64,000 bases of DNA from Dehalococcoidia bacterium (GCA_012959765.1 DUCO01000030.1:1-64000); one strand, 5' to 3'; positions 8,543 to 17,763 are shown, numbered from the stretch's first letter. Notes: a model not told the origin generated them from the letters alone. Numbers and translations are program-made.

Positions 8543-9877
8543 CTAGTCGCTATCGATTCGGCTGTTTCTGAACTTGCTGCTCACGGTTGCCACAACCAGC
8601 GTAAACACAATTAGTCCAACGGCCAGAATCGTCAGCGAACCCCGCAGCCCGAAAATCGCCGCCAGCGAACCGCTCGCAAGCCCTCCAAGTGGAAATCCCG
8701 ACCAGGCTATTTCGTAAGCGCCAATTACCCGCCCTCTTACTTCAGCCGGGACGTTGAACTGAATAACCGATATTCCGAGCGCTACATGCACCGAATTGAA
8801 GTAGCCGAGCAAAAACGCAAATGGCAGCGCAGTAAGCATGTTGCCGGTCTGTGCCCAGACGATAACGAATCCACCAAACAGTAGATCGGTAACCAACAAC
8901 GCTGGCCCGGCTCGCCGAATTCCACCGGTCCACGACATCGTCATCGCCCCGGCAACCGCGCCTGTCCCCACGGCAGCAAACAAAATGCCTAGCCCGGTTT
9001 CGTCGGTATTGAAAACGTTTTTGGCGAAAGCTGGAAGAATGAACACCAGGCCGCCGAGGGTCAACGCATTCACGAAAGTGAACATCAGGTTCATTCGCAG
9101 TATCGGGTTACTTCGAATAACCCGAACAACTTCAGCCAGATCTTGAACGATTCCGGCATGGCTGGCTCGGGCTATCTGCGTTACGGGTTTGAGCGTTGTG
9201 TAAACAATGAACGACAATCCGAGTAGGCCCGCTGCTACCCCGTACGCAGCTGATGCGCCAAACGTGGCGAGCACGAATCCACCAATCACCGGCCCGGCGA
9301 CACGGGCACCGTTGAATACCGATTGATCGAGCGATATCGACCTCACCAGAATTCTTTTGTCCACAATGTCGGGCAATAGCGATAGCCGTGAAATCCAGTC
9401 GATCGCAAGGCCCGACCCCTGAAAAGCGCCCGCGATAACAAGATGCCACGGTTCAAGGTTGTCGGTTTCATACAACACGGCAATCGCCAGCATCGGCAAC
9501 CCTGCGATCACCGATCCGATCTTCAACAGCCGTGTGCGCGGAATTCGGTCGGCAAGCACTCCAGCCATCACGCCGACAACTACGTTCGGAATGCCGACCG
9601 CTGCTCCGAGAGCTGCCAGCCACAGGGTCGAATCTGTCAGTTCAAATAGGAGATAGCCCTGAGCAACGTTGATTAGCTGATGGCCGGTGCCCCAGAAAAG
9701 AGTTGCCGTCACAAACCGCTGCAGCGGAGAATTACGCAGCGCGTCGTAAAAACTCGCGCCCTCGGGATTTCTTGATTTAGACGATTCGTGTGCCTGCCCG
9801 CTGAATTCCGACCATAACCGCCATTGTGAACCCATCCCAACTGCACCGGGCGTACCAGTTGGCACAGGTTCTCGCAT
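8543..9877 (-). CDS. MFS transporter (EntS/MFS_3-like exporter)
   Basis: A 444-residue major facilitator with about 12 hydrophobic segments. ATLFWGTGHQLINVAQGYLL is the first span, and GVMAGVLADRIPRTRLLKIG is the loop 2-3 motif (G...DRxxR). FNVPAEVRGRVIGAYEIAW repeats that pattern in the second half. The arrangement resembles EntS/MFS_3 efflux proteins that export siderophores or macrolides; the substrate is not deducible. The N-terminus of about 45 residues is polar and may be overlong, since a Met at 9835 is an alternative start. It is convergent with ccmE and divergent from plsY. Confidence 0.85.
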   Translation of the reverse strand: MREPVPTGTPGAVGMGSQWRLWSEFSGQAHESSKSRNPEGASFYDALRNSPLQRFVTATLFWGTGHQLINVAQGYLLFELTDSTLWLAALGAAVGIPNVVVGVMAGVLADRIPRTRLLKIGSVIAGLPMLAIAVLYETDNLEPWHLVIAGAFQGSGLAIDWISRLSLLPDIVDKRILVRSISLDQSVFNGARVAGPVIGGFVLATFGASAAYGVAAGLLGLSFIVYTTLKPVTQIARASHAGIVQDLAEVVRVIRSNPILRMNLMFTFVNALTLGGLVFILPAFAKNVFNTDETGLGILFAAVGTGAVAGAMTMSWTGGIRRAGPALLVTDLLFGGFVIVWAQTGNMLTALPFAFLLGYFNSVHVALGISVIQFNVPAEVRGRVIGAYEIAWSGFPLGGLASGSLAAIFGLRGSLTILAVGLIVFTLVVATVSSKFRNSRIDSD

Positions 9878-9945
9878 ATGCGGTCTGCAACGGTGCGATT
9901 TAAAGCAGCAAAAGTCTCTGCGCTGTTACAATTCGAATTCCCACC

Positions 9946-10611
9946 ATGAACCCCGACATCACGTTCAACACATTCCTACTTGCCGCCGCCATTGCATTTG
10001 CACTGGGAGCGGTTCCGGTTGCCTACACAGTTGGGCGCCTCAGTGGCATCAACGTGTTCGAAGTCGGATCACGCCAGGCCGGTGCAACCAACATCTGGCG
10101 AGAAGTCTCCCGCAAGCACGGCGTACTCGTCACAATAATCGATTTTGGCAAAGGGCTTACGGCGATTTTTATGGCTCGCCAGCTTGGCCTCAACGGCGTT
10201 GAACTTCTGGTACCTACCACCGTAGCCATTGCCGGTCACTGGAACTCGCCGTTCACGAAATTCAAGGGTGGCGACGGAGTTGTCACGTTGATGGGCACGT
10301 CGATGGGTATTGCTGCACTCGTCGTCTTTGTATCGCTGGCAATTGGTGCTCTATTTTCCACCGTGATGAACAAGAAGCTTGCACACCCCAGCCTGTGGGG
10401 CGGAATAGTCGGCTACGCCATTTTCATCGGATTGGCGTTCAGGTCAACCTCGAACATCGACCCTAACGTGGTGTACGGCCTTACCGGCATCGGAATCGCC
10501 ATCATGCTGCACAGCATGTACTTCCACAAACAGCACAAAGATTATTTCCGAATTCCCGATCCGGTCGACGAAGATCCGGAATCGTCAATCCGGCAAGACG
10601 GCCTCGGATAA
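9946..10611 (+). CDS. plsY: PlsY-like glycerol-3-phosphate acyltransferase
   Basis: A 221-residue multi-span membrane protein of the PlsY family, which transfers acyl groups from acyl-phosphate to glycerol 3-phosphate in the first step of phospholipid synthesis. The three conserved loops are visible in order: GSRQAGATNIWR (usually GSGNxGATN), GHWNSPFTKFKGGDGVVT (usually FKGGKGVAT), and a final loop near HSMYFHK. Two normally invariant positions differ (SGN to SRQ, GGK to GGD), so it may be a diverged paralogue with changed activity. A strong terminator follows. Confidence 0.82.
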   Translation: MNPDITFNTFLLAAAIAFALGAVPVAYTVGRLSGINVFEVGSRQAGATNIWREVSRKHGVLVTIIDFGKGLTAIFMARQLGLNGVELLVPTTVAIAGHWNSPFTKFKGGDGVVTLMGTSMGIAALVVFVSLAIGALFSTVMNKKLAHPSLWGGIVGYAIFIGLAFRSTSNIDPNVVYGLTGIGIAIMLHSMYFHKQHKDYFRIPDPVDEDPESSIRQDGLG

Positions 10612-10632
10612 CACTCCCACAAATTCGGGCAC

Positions 10633-10662
10633 AAAAAAACGGCGAACATATCGCCGTTTTTC
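10633..10662 (+). terminator. Rho-independent terminator after plsY
   Basis: AAAACGGCGA-ACATA-TCGCCGTTTTT: a perfect ACGGCGA/TCGCCGT stem with a short loop and flanking A and T tracts, 22 bases beyond the plsY stop. It can act in both directions. Confidence 0.9.
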
Positions 10663-10692
10663 ATTTAACCGATCAATGGTATTTATTCGTCG

Positions 10693-11217
10693 GTGATTTC
10701 GCCAATCGCCTTTTTAAGCGATTCTGGATTCGTGTACAACGTTGCCTATCGAATGATGGGCAATCCCCATGATGCCGAAGAAGTTGCGCAGGACGCTTTC
10801 GTATCGGCGTATAAGGCTAGAGACAGGTTTCGGGGCGATGCACAGCCGACCACATGGCTGTACCGAATAACGGTTCACGCAGCGCTGATGCGAATACGCA
10901 AAGACAAGCGCGGCAAAGAAATGACCGTTTCAGAAGACGCCCGACCCGATATCGCTTCGAGTAACTGGGCGGAATCGCCAGTGGCTGCCACGATGAACAG
11001 CGAGTTGGGTGCTCGCATCGATGCTGCTATCAACAAACTCCCCGAAGATCTGCGAGTGGCTGTGATCCTTCGTGACGTACAGGGGCTTTCGAATCAGGAA
11101 GCTGCCGATACTCTGGAAGTTTCCGTTTCGGCGTTGAAGGCAAGGCTCCATCGAGGGCGTATCCAGCTTCGAGACTCGCTAGAACAGTACGTAGCCCAAC
11201 GCGCCAAGGCCGACTAG
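10693..11217 (+). CDS. ECF-type RNA polymerase sigma factor (5' end uncertain)
   Basis: 174 residues. Region 2 is YNVAYRMMGNPHDAEEVAQD followed by AFVSAYKARDRFRGDAQPTT and WLYRITVHAALMR. Region 4 is LPEDLRVAVILRDVQGLSNQ with the HTH AADTLEVSVSALKARLHRGR. It directs RNA polymerase to a small regulon. The annotated GTG start gives an N-terminus (ISPIAFLSDSG) unlike the family. An adjacent frame over the same bases reads DFANRLFKRFWIRVQ, close to the expected region 2 start, so a one-base shift near 10740 is likely, either natural or an error. No anti-sigma gene follows. Confidence 0.8.
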   Translation: MISPIAFLSDSGFVYNVAYRMMGNPHDAEEVAQDAFVSAYKARDRFRGDAQPTTWLYRITVHAALMRIRKDKRGKEMTVSEDARPDIASSNWAESPVAATMNSELGARIDAAINKLPEDLRVAVILRDVQGLSNQEAADTLEVSVSALKARLHRGRIQLRDSLEQYVAQRAKAD

Positions 11218-11265
11218 GCTTTCACCGGAACGTCTGCTGGTACGCCGAGTCAGCCCGCCGTCCAC

Positions 11266-11390
11266 TGTCACGCTGAACTTGATTCAGTATCCCCTTCACA
11301 CCGCGCAAACTTGGCGACTCAGCCAAGCGCGTTCTTCCTCGACTACCTGTCCGCAATCGATAACGATTCTGAATCAAGTTCAGAATGACA
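11266..11390. repeat. Inverted repeat, GAACTTGATTCAG type
   Basis: The left arm (11266-11291) TGTCACGCTGAACTTGATTC and the right arm (11365-11390) GATTCTGAATCAAGTTCAGA...ATGACA are near-perfect reverse complements around about 73 bases of non-coding sequence. This is a common dispersed intergenic repeat type in bacteria. It sits between the sigma factor and the convergent korB. Confidence 0.75.
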
Positions 11391-11430
11391 GTTGGTGGCG
11401 GATCGGCAACAAAGCAAACCCAGCCAAACA

Positions 11431-11461
11431 AAAAAAGCCCCGCAGCGCTGCGGGGCTTTTT
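11431..11461. terminator. Bidirectional terminator between sigma factor and korB
   Basis: AAAAAAGCCCCGCAGC-GCTGCGGGGCTTTTT: a perfect 10-bp G+C-rich stem with A and T tracts on both sides. It lies 20 bases beyond the korB stop and serves both converging units. Confidence 0.93.
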
Positions 11462-11481
11462 CGTATTCAACTTTTACAGAA

Positions 11482-12351
11482 CTAGATCTTCAGCAGGTAG
11501 GTATCCAGCAGTTCGTCGTTGGTTCGCTTCGGTGCCCGAGCCTGCAGCTCTTCATACCGATCCTGAAGCGACTTGCCTTCCTGCTTGAACACAACGCCCA
11601 GAGGGATCCCCGGTCGGCTCAGCAGGTCATTAGCATCCTGCTCGCTGGTCGGGTCGTGATCTTCAGGAATGTCGTATGCCAGACCCTTGATCCCTTCCCT
11701 CGGCTTGCCCTTCAGAATGTCGTACGTGTCGTTGTACGTGGTGCAAGGCGACTGAACATGAACAATGCTGAACCCGTTGTGGTTCATTGCTTCCTGGATC
11801 ACCGTGGCCAGCACCCGAGGCTTGCTCGAGTAGTACGAAGCGATGTAAGAAACGCCGAGCGACATGTAGTGCTTCAGCGGAGATATCGGGTTTTCGATCT
11901 TGCCAAGTGGCGTCGAAACGGTGACCTTACCGAATTCGGTAGTCGGTGAAGACTGACCCTTGGTCAAGCCATAAACACCGTTGTCCATAACAACTGCGGT
12001 AACGTTCACGTTCCGGTAGGCGGCGGGGCCAATATGCTCGGCTCCAATCGAAAGGAAGTCACCGTCACCAGCAACAACAACCGTATTCAGCTTGGGATTG
12101 CCCTGCTTCACACCAAACGAAATCGGAAGTGTTCGACCGTGAATACCGTGAATACCGAACGGTTGGTCGCCTTCGACAAGGTGAACCATGTTTCCGGAAC
12201 AACCAATACCGGCCACAACAACGTTGTTCGCCTGCGGCTCTTCGTGTTCAACAGAGTAGGCCTCGAGAGCGACCTGAAGTGCTCGTCGCACTCCAAAGTC
12301 TCCACATCCCGGGCACCACGCGAAATCATATTCTGGATTGCGCTTGCTCAT
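11482..12351 (-). CDS. korB: 2-oxoacid:ferredoxin oxidoreductase beta subunit
   Basis: A 289-residue ThDP-binding subunit. WCPGCGDFGVRRALQ at the N-terminus carries Cys ligands for the [4Fe-4S] cluster together with GIGCSGNM. The ThDP/Mg motif is GDGDFLSIGAEH...MDNGVYGLTKGQ. It oxidatively decarboxylates a 2-oxoacid (2-oxoglutarate or pyruvate) to the acyl-CoA and reduces ferredoxin. The start overlaps the end of korA by four bases (ATGA), so the two subunits are coupled. The two-subunit form is typical of KorAB; substrate choice cannot be fixed from sequence alone. Confidence 0.92.
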   Translation of the reverse strand: MSKRNPEYDFAWCPGCGDFGVRRALQVALEAYSVEHEEPQANNVVVAGIGCSGNMVHLVEGDQPFGIHGIHGRTLPISFGVKQGNPKLNTVVVAGDGDFLSIGAEHIGPAAYRNVNVTAVVMDNGVYGLTKGQSSPTTEFGKVTVSTPLGKIENPISPLKHYMSLGVSYIASYYSSKPRVLATVIQEAMNHNGFSIVHVQSPCTTYNDTYDILKGKPREGIKGLAYDIPEDHDPTSEQDANDLLSRPGIPLGVVFKQEGKSLQDRYEELQARAPKRTNDELLDTYLLKI

Positions 12352-14063
12352 GCTGTTACTCCATCCCCTATTCGCTCGCCGATACTGACAACAAGGTCGG
12401 CTGGCCGGAACGGCAAGCCCGTGTACTGCGTAATTGATTCCGCATCAATACCCTCCATACGAAGGAGAGACGACCACTGACCCAAATAGTTTAGCTCAGG
12501 CACGATGATTTTTCTGCCAGACTTCAGAACCTCGAGGACTTCCCTGGGCAGCGGGTTAAGCGCTACCGAATACAACCATCCAATGTTTTCACCCTGCGCT
12601 CGAAGCCTGTCGTAAGCCTCGCGAGCAGGACCCTTCGAGCTACCCCAGGGCATGATGATCACATCAGCGTCGGCATTCTCGATTTCGTAGTGAGCGCCAT
12701 CAAGACGATCAAGCTTCTTGAAACGTCGCTCCATCAGGCGAACGTGGTGATGGGGAAGGTGAGTCGTGTCACCAATCTCATCATGCTCCGAACCGTTCGC
12801 TACATATGCGCCGGGTCCACCAGGAACCGGCATACCGGGGAGAGGCGTTGAGCCATCCCACGAGTCGTATCGTTTACCGGTATCGCCTTCGCTTACAGAA
12901 GCCCGACTTTCCTGGCTTACCTTGCCCAGATCCGGTCGTCGAATGTTTTCACCACGCTCAGCAAGGCCGAACTCGCTAACGAGAATGACAGGACCCTGAT
13001 ATCGCTCGGCCCAGTTCGTTGCCAGCGCTCCAGCATAGAAGCATTCCTCGATCGTGCCTGGAGCCAGCACCGGCATCTTGATATCGCCGTGTGCGGGGTG
13101 CATCGAAGTGTAGAGGTCAGACTGCTCCGACTTGGTGGGCAATCCGGTAGCGGGACCACCGCGTTGAACATTGACTACAACCAGCGGAATCTCGGCCATC
13201 CAAGCGAGTCCAAGACCTTCGCTCATAAGCGAGAATCCGGGACCAGCGGTAGCCGTCAATGCTTTTTTGCCAGCGAATCCGGCGCCAATAATAGCGTTGA
13301 TCGCTTCGATTTCAGAAGCAACCTGGTGAACGAATCGCCCCTCGCCCCACAGGTAATTTTCCATCCATATGAGCACCGTAGTCGCCGGGGAAATCGGGTA
13401 TCCAGCGTAAAAATCGAGACCGGCGGCAACCGCACCCATAGAAAGAGCGGCGTTACCGGTAATCATGATCTGCGTGTAATCGGGCTCTGCAGGCGGTGCG
13501 AGCTGGCCCACGTTGAATCCGCTCGACTTTGCAACATCGACACCAAGACGCACAGCCTTGATGTTCGCTTCGATGATCTCTTCATCACCGGGCCGTCCAC
13601 GAGTAAATCGCTGCGTTATGAACTCGTCGATCTCTTCGAGGTTGAAATCGATCAGATTAGCCACGGCTCCGATAGTGACCATGTTGGCAGCGCGGGCGTT
13701 ACCGGTCGATTTGGCAAGCTCGTCGGCTTTGATGCCAAAGTAGTGCCCGCCCTCGGGAAGGTCAAATTCTTCGGCGTTGTAAACGGTTACTCCGACGGGG
13801 TTCAAATCGTCACAGTGATGGTCGTACGCGTATTTGTTCAAAGTAACGAGCACGTCGACACCATCTCCAGAACTCAGCACCGGCGTCGTTGAAATACGTA
13901 CCTGTGAGGACGCCGGGCCACCCATAATCTGCGACGGGAATGTCGAGTGGGTCTGCACGAAGTAACCGGCATGGGCGGCTGCCCGCGCCAGAGCGTCGGC
14001 GGATGTGACCAGTCCCTGTCCGCCCTCACCGGCGAATCGGATGACGAAGTCCTGCTTATCCAA
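12348..14063 (-). CDS. korA: 2-oxoacid:ferredoxin oxidoreductase, fused gamma/alpha subunit
   Basis: 571 residues. Residues 1-190 are the gamma domain (FAGEGGQGLVTSADALARAA, THSTFPSQIMGGPASSQVRI). After a linker comes the alpha domain with NAALSMGAVAAGLDFYAGYP and ISPATTVLIWMENYL. TAGPGFSLMSEGLGLAWMAE and VNVQRGGPATGLPTKSEQSD are the conserved CoA/2-oxoacid-side motifs. The fused order gamma-alpha is the usual KorA architecture in many bacteria and archaea. It pairs with korB immediately downstream. No ferredoxin gene lies next to it. Confidence 0.92.
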   Translation of the reverse strand: MDKQDFVIRFAGEGGQGLVTSADALARAAAHAGYFVQTHSTFPSQIMGGPASSQVRISTTPVLSSGDGVDVLVTLNKYAYDHHCDDLNPVGVTVYNAEEFDLPEGGHYFGIKADELAKSTGNARAANMVTIGAVANLIDFNLEEIDEFITQRFTRGRPGDEEIIEANIKAVRLGVDVAKSSGFNVGQLAPPAEPDYTQIMITGNAALSMGAVAAGLDFYAGYPISPATTVLIWMENYLWGEGRFVHQVASEIEAINAIIGAGFAGKKALTATAGPGFSLMSEGLGLAWMAEIPLVVVNVQRGGPATGLPTKSEQSDLYTSMHPAHGDIKMPVLAPGTIEECFYAGALATNWAERYQGPVILVSEFGLAERGENIRRPDLGKVSQESRASVSEGDTGKRYDSWDGSTPLPGMPVPGGPGAYVANGSEHDEIGDTTHLPHHHVRLMERRFKKLDRLDGAHYEIENADADVIIMPWGSSKGPAREAYDRLRAQGENIGWLYSVALNPLPREVLEVLKSGRKIIVPELNYLGQWSSLLRMEGIDAESITQYTGLPFRPADLVVSIGERIGDGVTA

Positions 14064-14486
14064 TTTTTACTGTCCTCTTCCGAACCCGCGCTGTAGCAAG
14101 TTCTTATGTGATGCGCCCCAACGATCCTGGTTCAGGCGCAAAAAAACCGCACCTACTCTTCGGCAGTAATGCGGCTATTTCTATCTGTAATGATTTGCTC
14201 TCGCACTAGATTTTGAGTTGGCACGTCGTATGCAGTCGTCCCAGCCGAACGACAGCGAATTTCGTTTACTTGATGTAAGCGTATGTTTCGAAATGGCAAT
14301 GTAATGCTCATACCCGGCGAACAATTATCGAATTCGATCAGTTCGGTGTCAATTAGTTTGGGGGTTCAATTTCGGTTCTAATCGAACTTGATCTTAAAGT
14401 ATGCTCGCTGGCGTTTGACCGATAGCGTCACCAATCTTAGAATCCGCTCACATATTCTGAACCTTTGCTCACGATACTTTTACAAA
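14064..14486. other. Intergenic region between divergent korA and Nudix genes
   Basis: 423 bases with no supportable gene. On the minus strand, 14174-14141 reads CCGCA, an 18-base spacer, TGCGG and then a T tract, a weak terminator-like hairpin about 80 bases upstream of korA. It could be a leader hairpin, but a 5-bp stem is marginal. The rest is A+T-richer and probably holds both promoters. Confidence 0.4.
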
Positions 14487-14996
14487 ATGACGAGACAACG
14501 CACAACAGATCATTCAATCGACCGCTGGTCGGCAGGCGGTGTTGTGCTTCGGGCCGATCCGAATGACAGCAAGCTGCTGTACGTGGCGCTCTGTCACAGG
14601 CGAGCGGAATCTCTATGGGCACTTCCCAAAGGAACGCCCGAAGAAGGCGAATCGGTAGCCGAAACAGCAGCCCGGGAAGTCGCCGAAGAAACTGGTCTGC
14701 AGATTGAAACCGGCCCGGCTATCGACGATACCTACTATTCGTTCTTTCGAACCGCCGGTGAGACACTTGGCGATCTTCCATACGACAACAACAGCACAGT
14801 TCGTATCGATAAAACGGTTCACTGGTACCTGATGAAGTACATTGGCGGCGATACATCAAACCACGATCATGAGTACGATGATGTTGAGTGGATCAACATT
14901 AAAGAAGCATCACAGAGGCTGACCCATCAGAATGAAGCGCGAGTCCTGGAAAAAGCTGTGGCCGTTTATGAGGGCCGAGCAGGAAACGGCAACTGA
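14487..14996 (+). CDS. Nudix hydrolase
   Basis: 169 residues from the Met at 14487 (MTRQRTTDHSIDRWSAGGVV); the frame is open upstream but without family sequence. The Nudix box spans residues 49-71 and meets the consensus Gx5Ex7REUxEExGU (GTPEEGE...REVAEETGL). Its glutamates bind the metal for hydrolysis of a nucleoside-diphosphate-linked substrate. HWYLMKYIGG and EYDDVEWINIKEA are the following beta strands and the usual W-[IL] end motif. The substrate is unknown. The downstream acetyltransferase overlaps its 3' end. Confidence 0.9.
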   Translation: MTRQRTTDHSIDRWSAGGVVLRADPNDSKLLYVALCHRRAESLWALPKGTPEEGESVAETAAREVAEETGLQIETGPAIDDTYYSFFRTAGETLGDLPYDNNSTVRIDKTVHWYLMKYIGGDTSNHDHEYDDVEWINIKEASQRLTHQNEARVLEKAVAVYEGRAGNGN

Positions 14997-15627
14997 TCTT
15001 CGTCTCGTCGGTGAACTGACCATTCTCAGGTCAAAGTCGATGGACGATGCTGAAGCCGACTATTCATGGCGCATTGATCCAAAACTCGCCGAACTCGATG
15101 CCACCCGCCCGGTAACCCTCTCGTATCCCGAATACGTGCGCTATCACCGTGACGACGTGAACTATCCGTCGCCATGGTCGGTGCGCATGGCAATCGACAC
15201 ACTCGATGGCCGCCACATAGGCAACTGCATGTACTACGACATCAATACGGAAAAATCGCAGTGCGAACTGGGAATCATGATTGGCGATCGTAAGTACTGG
15301 AGCAAGGGCTACGGCACCGACGTCATAAAAACAGCGCTTGCTCGCATCTTCACATCTACTGAACTCGACCGGGTTTACCTGCACACCCTCACCCACAACT
15401 TCAGAGCTCAAAAGTCGTTCGCCAAAGCCGGATTCGTTCACGTTCGAGAAGTAAAACGTGACGGCTACGAGTTCAAACTCATGGAGGTATTGCGAGCCGA
15501 CTGGGAAGCTGCTCACTTGAACGAGAAATTACCAACTACCGTCGGTAATTCTTCACCCGAAGTCTCGGCTCTTTCGATGGCCCAAACGCAAACTCAGGCC
15601 GATGCCGACCCCCTACTAGGATCCTAA
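14968..15627 (+). CDS. GNAT-family N-acetyltransferase
   Basis: About 219 residues. The acetyl-CoA signature is GIMIGDRKYWSKGYGTDVIK (RxxGxG/A pattern with YWSKGYG), followed by YLHTLTHNFRAQKSFAKAGF, the alpha4-beta7 region of RimJ/RimL-type enzymes. The N-terminus overlaps the Nudix gene; Met at 14968 is preferred over 14932 because it shortens the overlap to about 30 bases. The C-terminal 35 residues are low-complexity and not part of the fold. The acceptor may be a protein N-terminus or a small amine; it cannot be told from sequence. Confidence 0.82.
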   Translation: MRAEQETATDLRLVGELTILRSKSMDDAEADYSWRIDPKLAELDATRPVTLSYPEYVRYHRDDVNYPSPWSVRMAIDTLDGRHIGNCMYYDINTEKSQCELGIMIGDRKYWSKGYGTDVIKTALARIFTSTELDRVYLHTLTHNFRAQKSFAKAGFVHVREVKRDGYEFKLMEVLRADWEAAHLNEKLPTTVGNSSPEVSALSMAQTQTQADADPLLGS

Positions 15628-15654
15628 ACAGCCCGAATACTTGGAGAATCCTCA

Positions 15655-16290
15655 ATGAATTTGCTTCTTATCACCGGACCCGATTTTGGTACGCACCCCT
15701 ACGAAGAGTCGACCCCGGTCCTACAGGCGTTTCTTGAGGAAGCGGGCCATTCGATCACGTTGTCGGATTCGGCAAACGAACTGACTGGCGATCTTTCTGG
15801 CTTCGATACAATCGTGCTCAACACGTTGCGACAACCCGATACGGCTAACGACCTCGACGAAGCGCAGCGTGGCGGGTTCGAAGGTTACGTAGCCGGCGGT
15901 GGATCACTGCTTTCTATTCATATCTCAGCAGGGTCTTGCCCCGACTGGTCGGAAATGAAGAAGATCACTGGCGGAGGCTGGGTACTCGGCGAAAGCTGGC
16001 ACCCGCCGTTCGGTTGGTTCCGGGTTTACATCGATCAGCCCGATCACCCGATCGCGGCAGGCGTCGAGGATTTTTGGACCTACGACGAGTGCTACTGCGG
16101 ACTCGATATTCAACCCGGCATCGACGTGTTCATGCACGGAATTGTCGAAGACGAAGTAAAGCCGCTCGGTTGGACGCACCAGTTCGGCGCAGGCAGGGTC
16201 GCAAATATAGCGCTCGGCCACGCAGGATCATCACACGGGCACCCACAGTTCCAGAAGCTAATCCTCAACGCACTGAATTATTTGAAGTAG
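15655..16290 (+). CDS. ThuA-like domain protein
   Basis: 211 residues with a class I glutamine-amidotransferase-like fold of the ThuA group. MNLLLITGPDFGTHPYEEST is the first strand and loop, GFDTIVLNTLRQ follows, and GFEGYVAGGGSLLSIHISAG is the elbow region with Ser/His in place of a nucleophile Cys. Later motifs include QPDHPIAAGVEDFWTYDECY and GRVANIALGHAGSSHGHPQF. ThuA-like proteins are found with sugar-catabolism genes, but their reaction is mostly undefined. It lies 28 bases after the GNAT gene and 63 bases before the sulfatase, so it probably belongs to this catabolic cluster. Confidence 0.85.
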   Translation: MNLLLITGPDFGTHPYEESTPVLQAFLEEAGHSITLSDSANELTGDLSGFDTIVLNTLRQPDTANDLDEAQRGGFEGYVAGGGSLLSIHISAGSCPDWSEMKKITGGGWVLGESWHPPFGWFRVYIDQPDHPIAAGVEDFWTYDECYCGLDIQPGIDVFMHGIVEDEVKPLGWTHQFGAGRVANIALGHAGSSHGHPQFQKLILNALNYLK

Positions 16291-16353
16291 CCACCCCAAC
16301 CCTCTCCTGATGAAAAGGGGGCTAGAACAATCCAAGAAAGAACACCTAAACCG

Positions 16354-17652
16354 ATGGCAAACCGCCGACCCAACATCGTCCTCATCATGTCCGACGACCT
16401 AGGCTACGAAGCCATCGGCGCGAACGGCGGCACTTCATACGCCACTCCGATCCTCGATGGCATGGCAACGGCAGGTGTTCGGTTCGAAAACGCCCACGTA
16501 CAGCCACTTTGCACGCCAACCCGTGTGCAGCTGATGACCGGTAAGTACAACTTCCGCAACTACATCGGATTCGGCCTGATCGCCCCCGACGAAGTTACGT
16601 TCGGCCATCTGTTCTCTGACGCGGGTTACAAGACCTGCATCGCTGGAAAGTGGCAGCTTCACTCGTACAACCCGCCCGACGAAATGCCTGAGGCACGTTC
16701 GACAGGCCAGACAATCGAAGACGCCGGGTTCGACGAGTTCTGCGTGTGGCACCCGCACCACACAGAGGAAAAGGGCTCTCGATACAAAGACCCGATCGTC
16801 TACGAAAACGGCAAGTTCCTCGATAACACCAAAGACAAGTACGGCGAGGACATTTTCGCCGACTACATCATGGATTTCATGAACAGGAATCAGGACGATC
16901 CATTCTTCGTTTACTTCCCTATGGCCCTGACGCACCGTCCGCTTGAGCCAACTCCCGACAGCCCTGAATATGACGATTTCATCCCGCCGTCAAACGAAAC
17001 GCTTGGCGGTCGGACGTGGGATGAGCTTGAAGGCTGGGACGACGATCCCCGCTACTACAAAGACATGGTTGAGTACCACGACAAGGTGATCGGCCGGGTG
17101 AACGCCAAGCTGGAAGAACTGGGCATCGCCGAGGACACTCTGGTTATCTACGTCGGTGACAACGGATCGCCAATCGAGGTCTGCTCAATAATCCACTCCC
17201 ACACCGAAGTTTGCGGTGGGAAAGGGCTCACAGTCGACCGGGGAACACACGTTCCGCTGATCTGCAGCTGGCCGGGAACTATCCCAGCCGACTCCGTTAC
17301 AACCGATCTGATCGACGCTTCCGACTTCCTGCCAACAATGCTTGAAGCCGCCGAAATTGATCTTCCCGATGGCTATGTCATGGACGGACGGTCGTTCCTG
17401 CCGCAGCTAAAAGGCGAGACCGGCGACCCACGTGATTACATCTACTTCCACTTCGAGCCGATGAGCGGACGCGTCCACCGCTACGCCCGGTTCATCCGCA
17501 CTCACCGCTGGAAGCTCTACGACGATGGCCGTCTGTTCGACCTCAACGCCGATCCCGAGGAGGAGTCGGCATTCGAGCCGTATGGCGATGACGCTGAGCG
17601 AACTGAAATACGAGCACAACTAGCGCCGGTGTTCGATCAGATGGTGAAGTAA
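16354..17652 (+). CDS. Sulfatase (arylsulfatase A-like)
   Basis: 432 residues. RRPNIVLIMSDDLGY gives the metal-binding Asp pair (14-15). CTPTR (53-57) is the C-x-P-S/T-R signature whose Cys is oxidised to the catalytic formylglycine, followed by GKYNFRN. GKWQLH supplies the usual Lys/His, VIYVGDNGS the second metal Asp-Asn, and GKGLTVDRGTHVPLI the later signature. No signal peptide is seen, so it is probably cytoplasmic. The likely role is desulfation of sulfated organic compounds. A formylglycine-generating enzyme is not encoded in the window. Confidence 0.92.
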   Translation: MANRRPNIVLIMSDDLGYEAIGANGGTSYATPILDGMATAGVRFENAHVQPLCTPTRVQLMTGKYNFRNYIGFGLIAPDEVTFGHLFSDAGYKTCIAGKWQLHSYNPPDEMPEARSTGQTIEDAGFDEFCVWHPHHTEEKGSRYKDPIVYENGKFLDNTKDKYGEDIFADYIMDFMNRNQDDPFFVYFPMALTHRPLEPTPDSPEYDDFIPPSNETLGGRTWDELEGWDDDPRYYKDMVEYHDKVIGRVNAKLEELGIAEDTLVIYVGDNGSPIEVCSIIHSHTEVCGGKGLTVDRGTHVPLICSWPGTIPADSVTTDLIDASDFLPTMLEAAEIDLPDGYVMDGRSFLPQLKGETGDPRDYIYFHFEPMSGRVHRYARFIRTHRWKLYDDGRLFDLNADPEEESAFEPYGDDAERTEIRAQLAPVFDQMVK

Positions 17653-17763
17653 GTGCCATTGGCACGGATTGGTTAGAACGGCTTTTTTTCCTAAGTGAGA
17701 GGGAACACCTGCTGCCGAGTACTCCTCACACGCCACGACATTCAAAATTATTCCCAGAAAACA

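Noticed and set aside
13089-13892. A 267-codon plus-strand frame opposite korA
   Set aside because: It is antisense to a conserved enzyme gene and has no recognisable motif.
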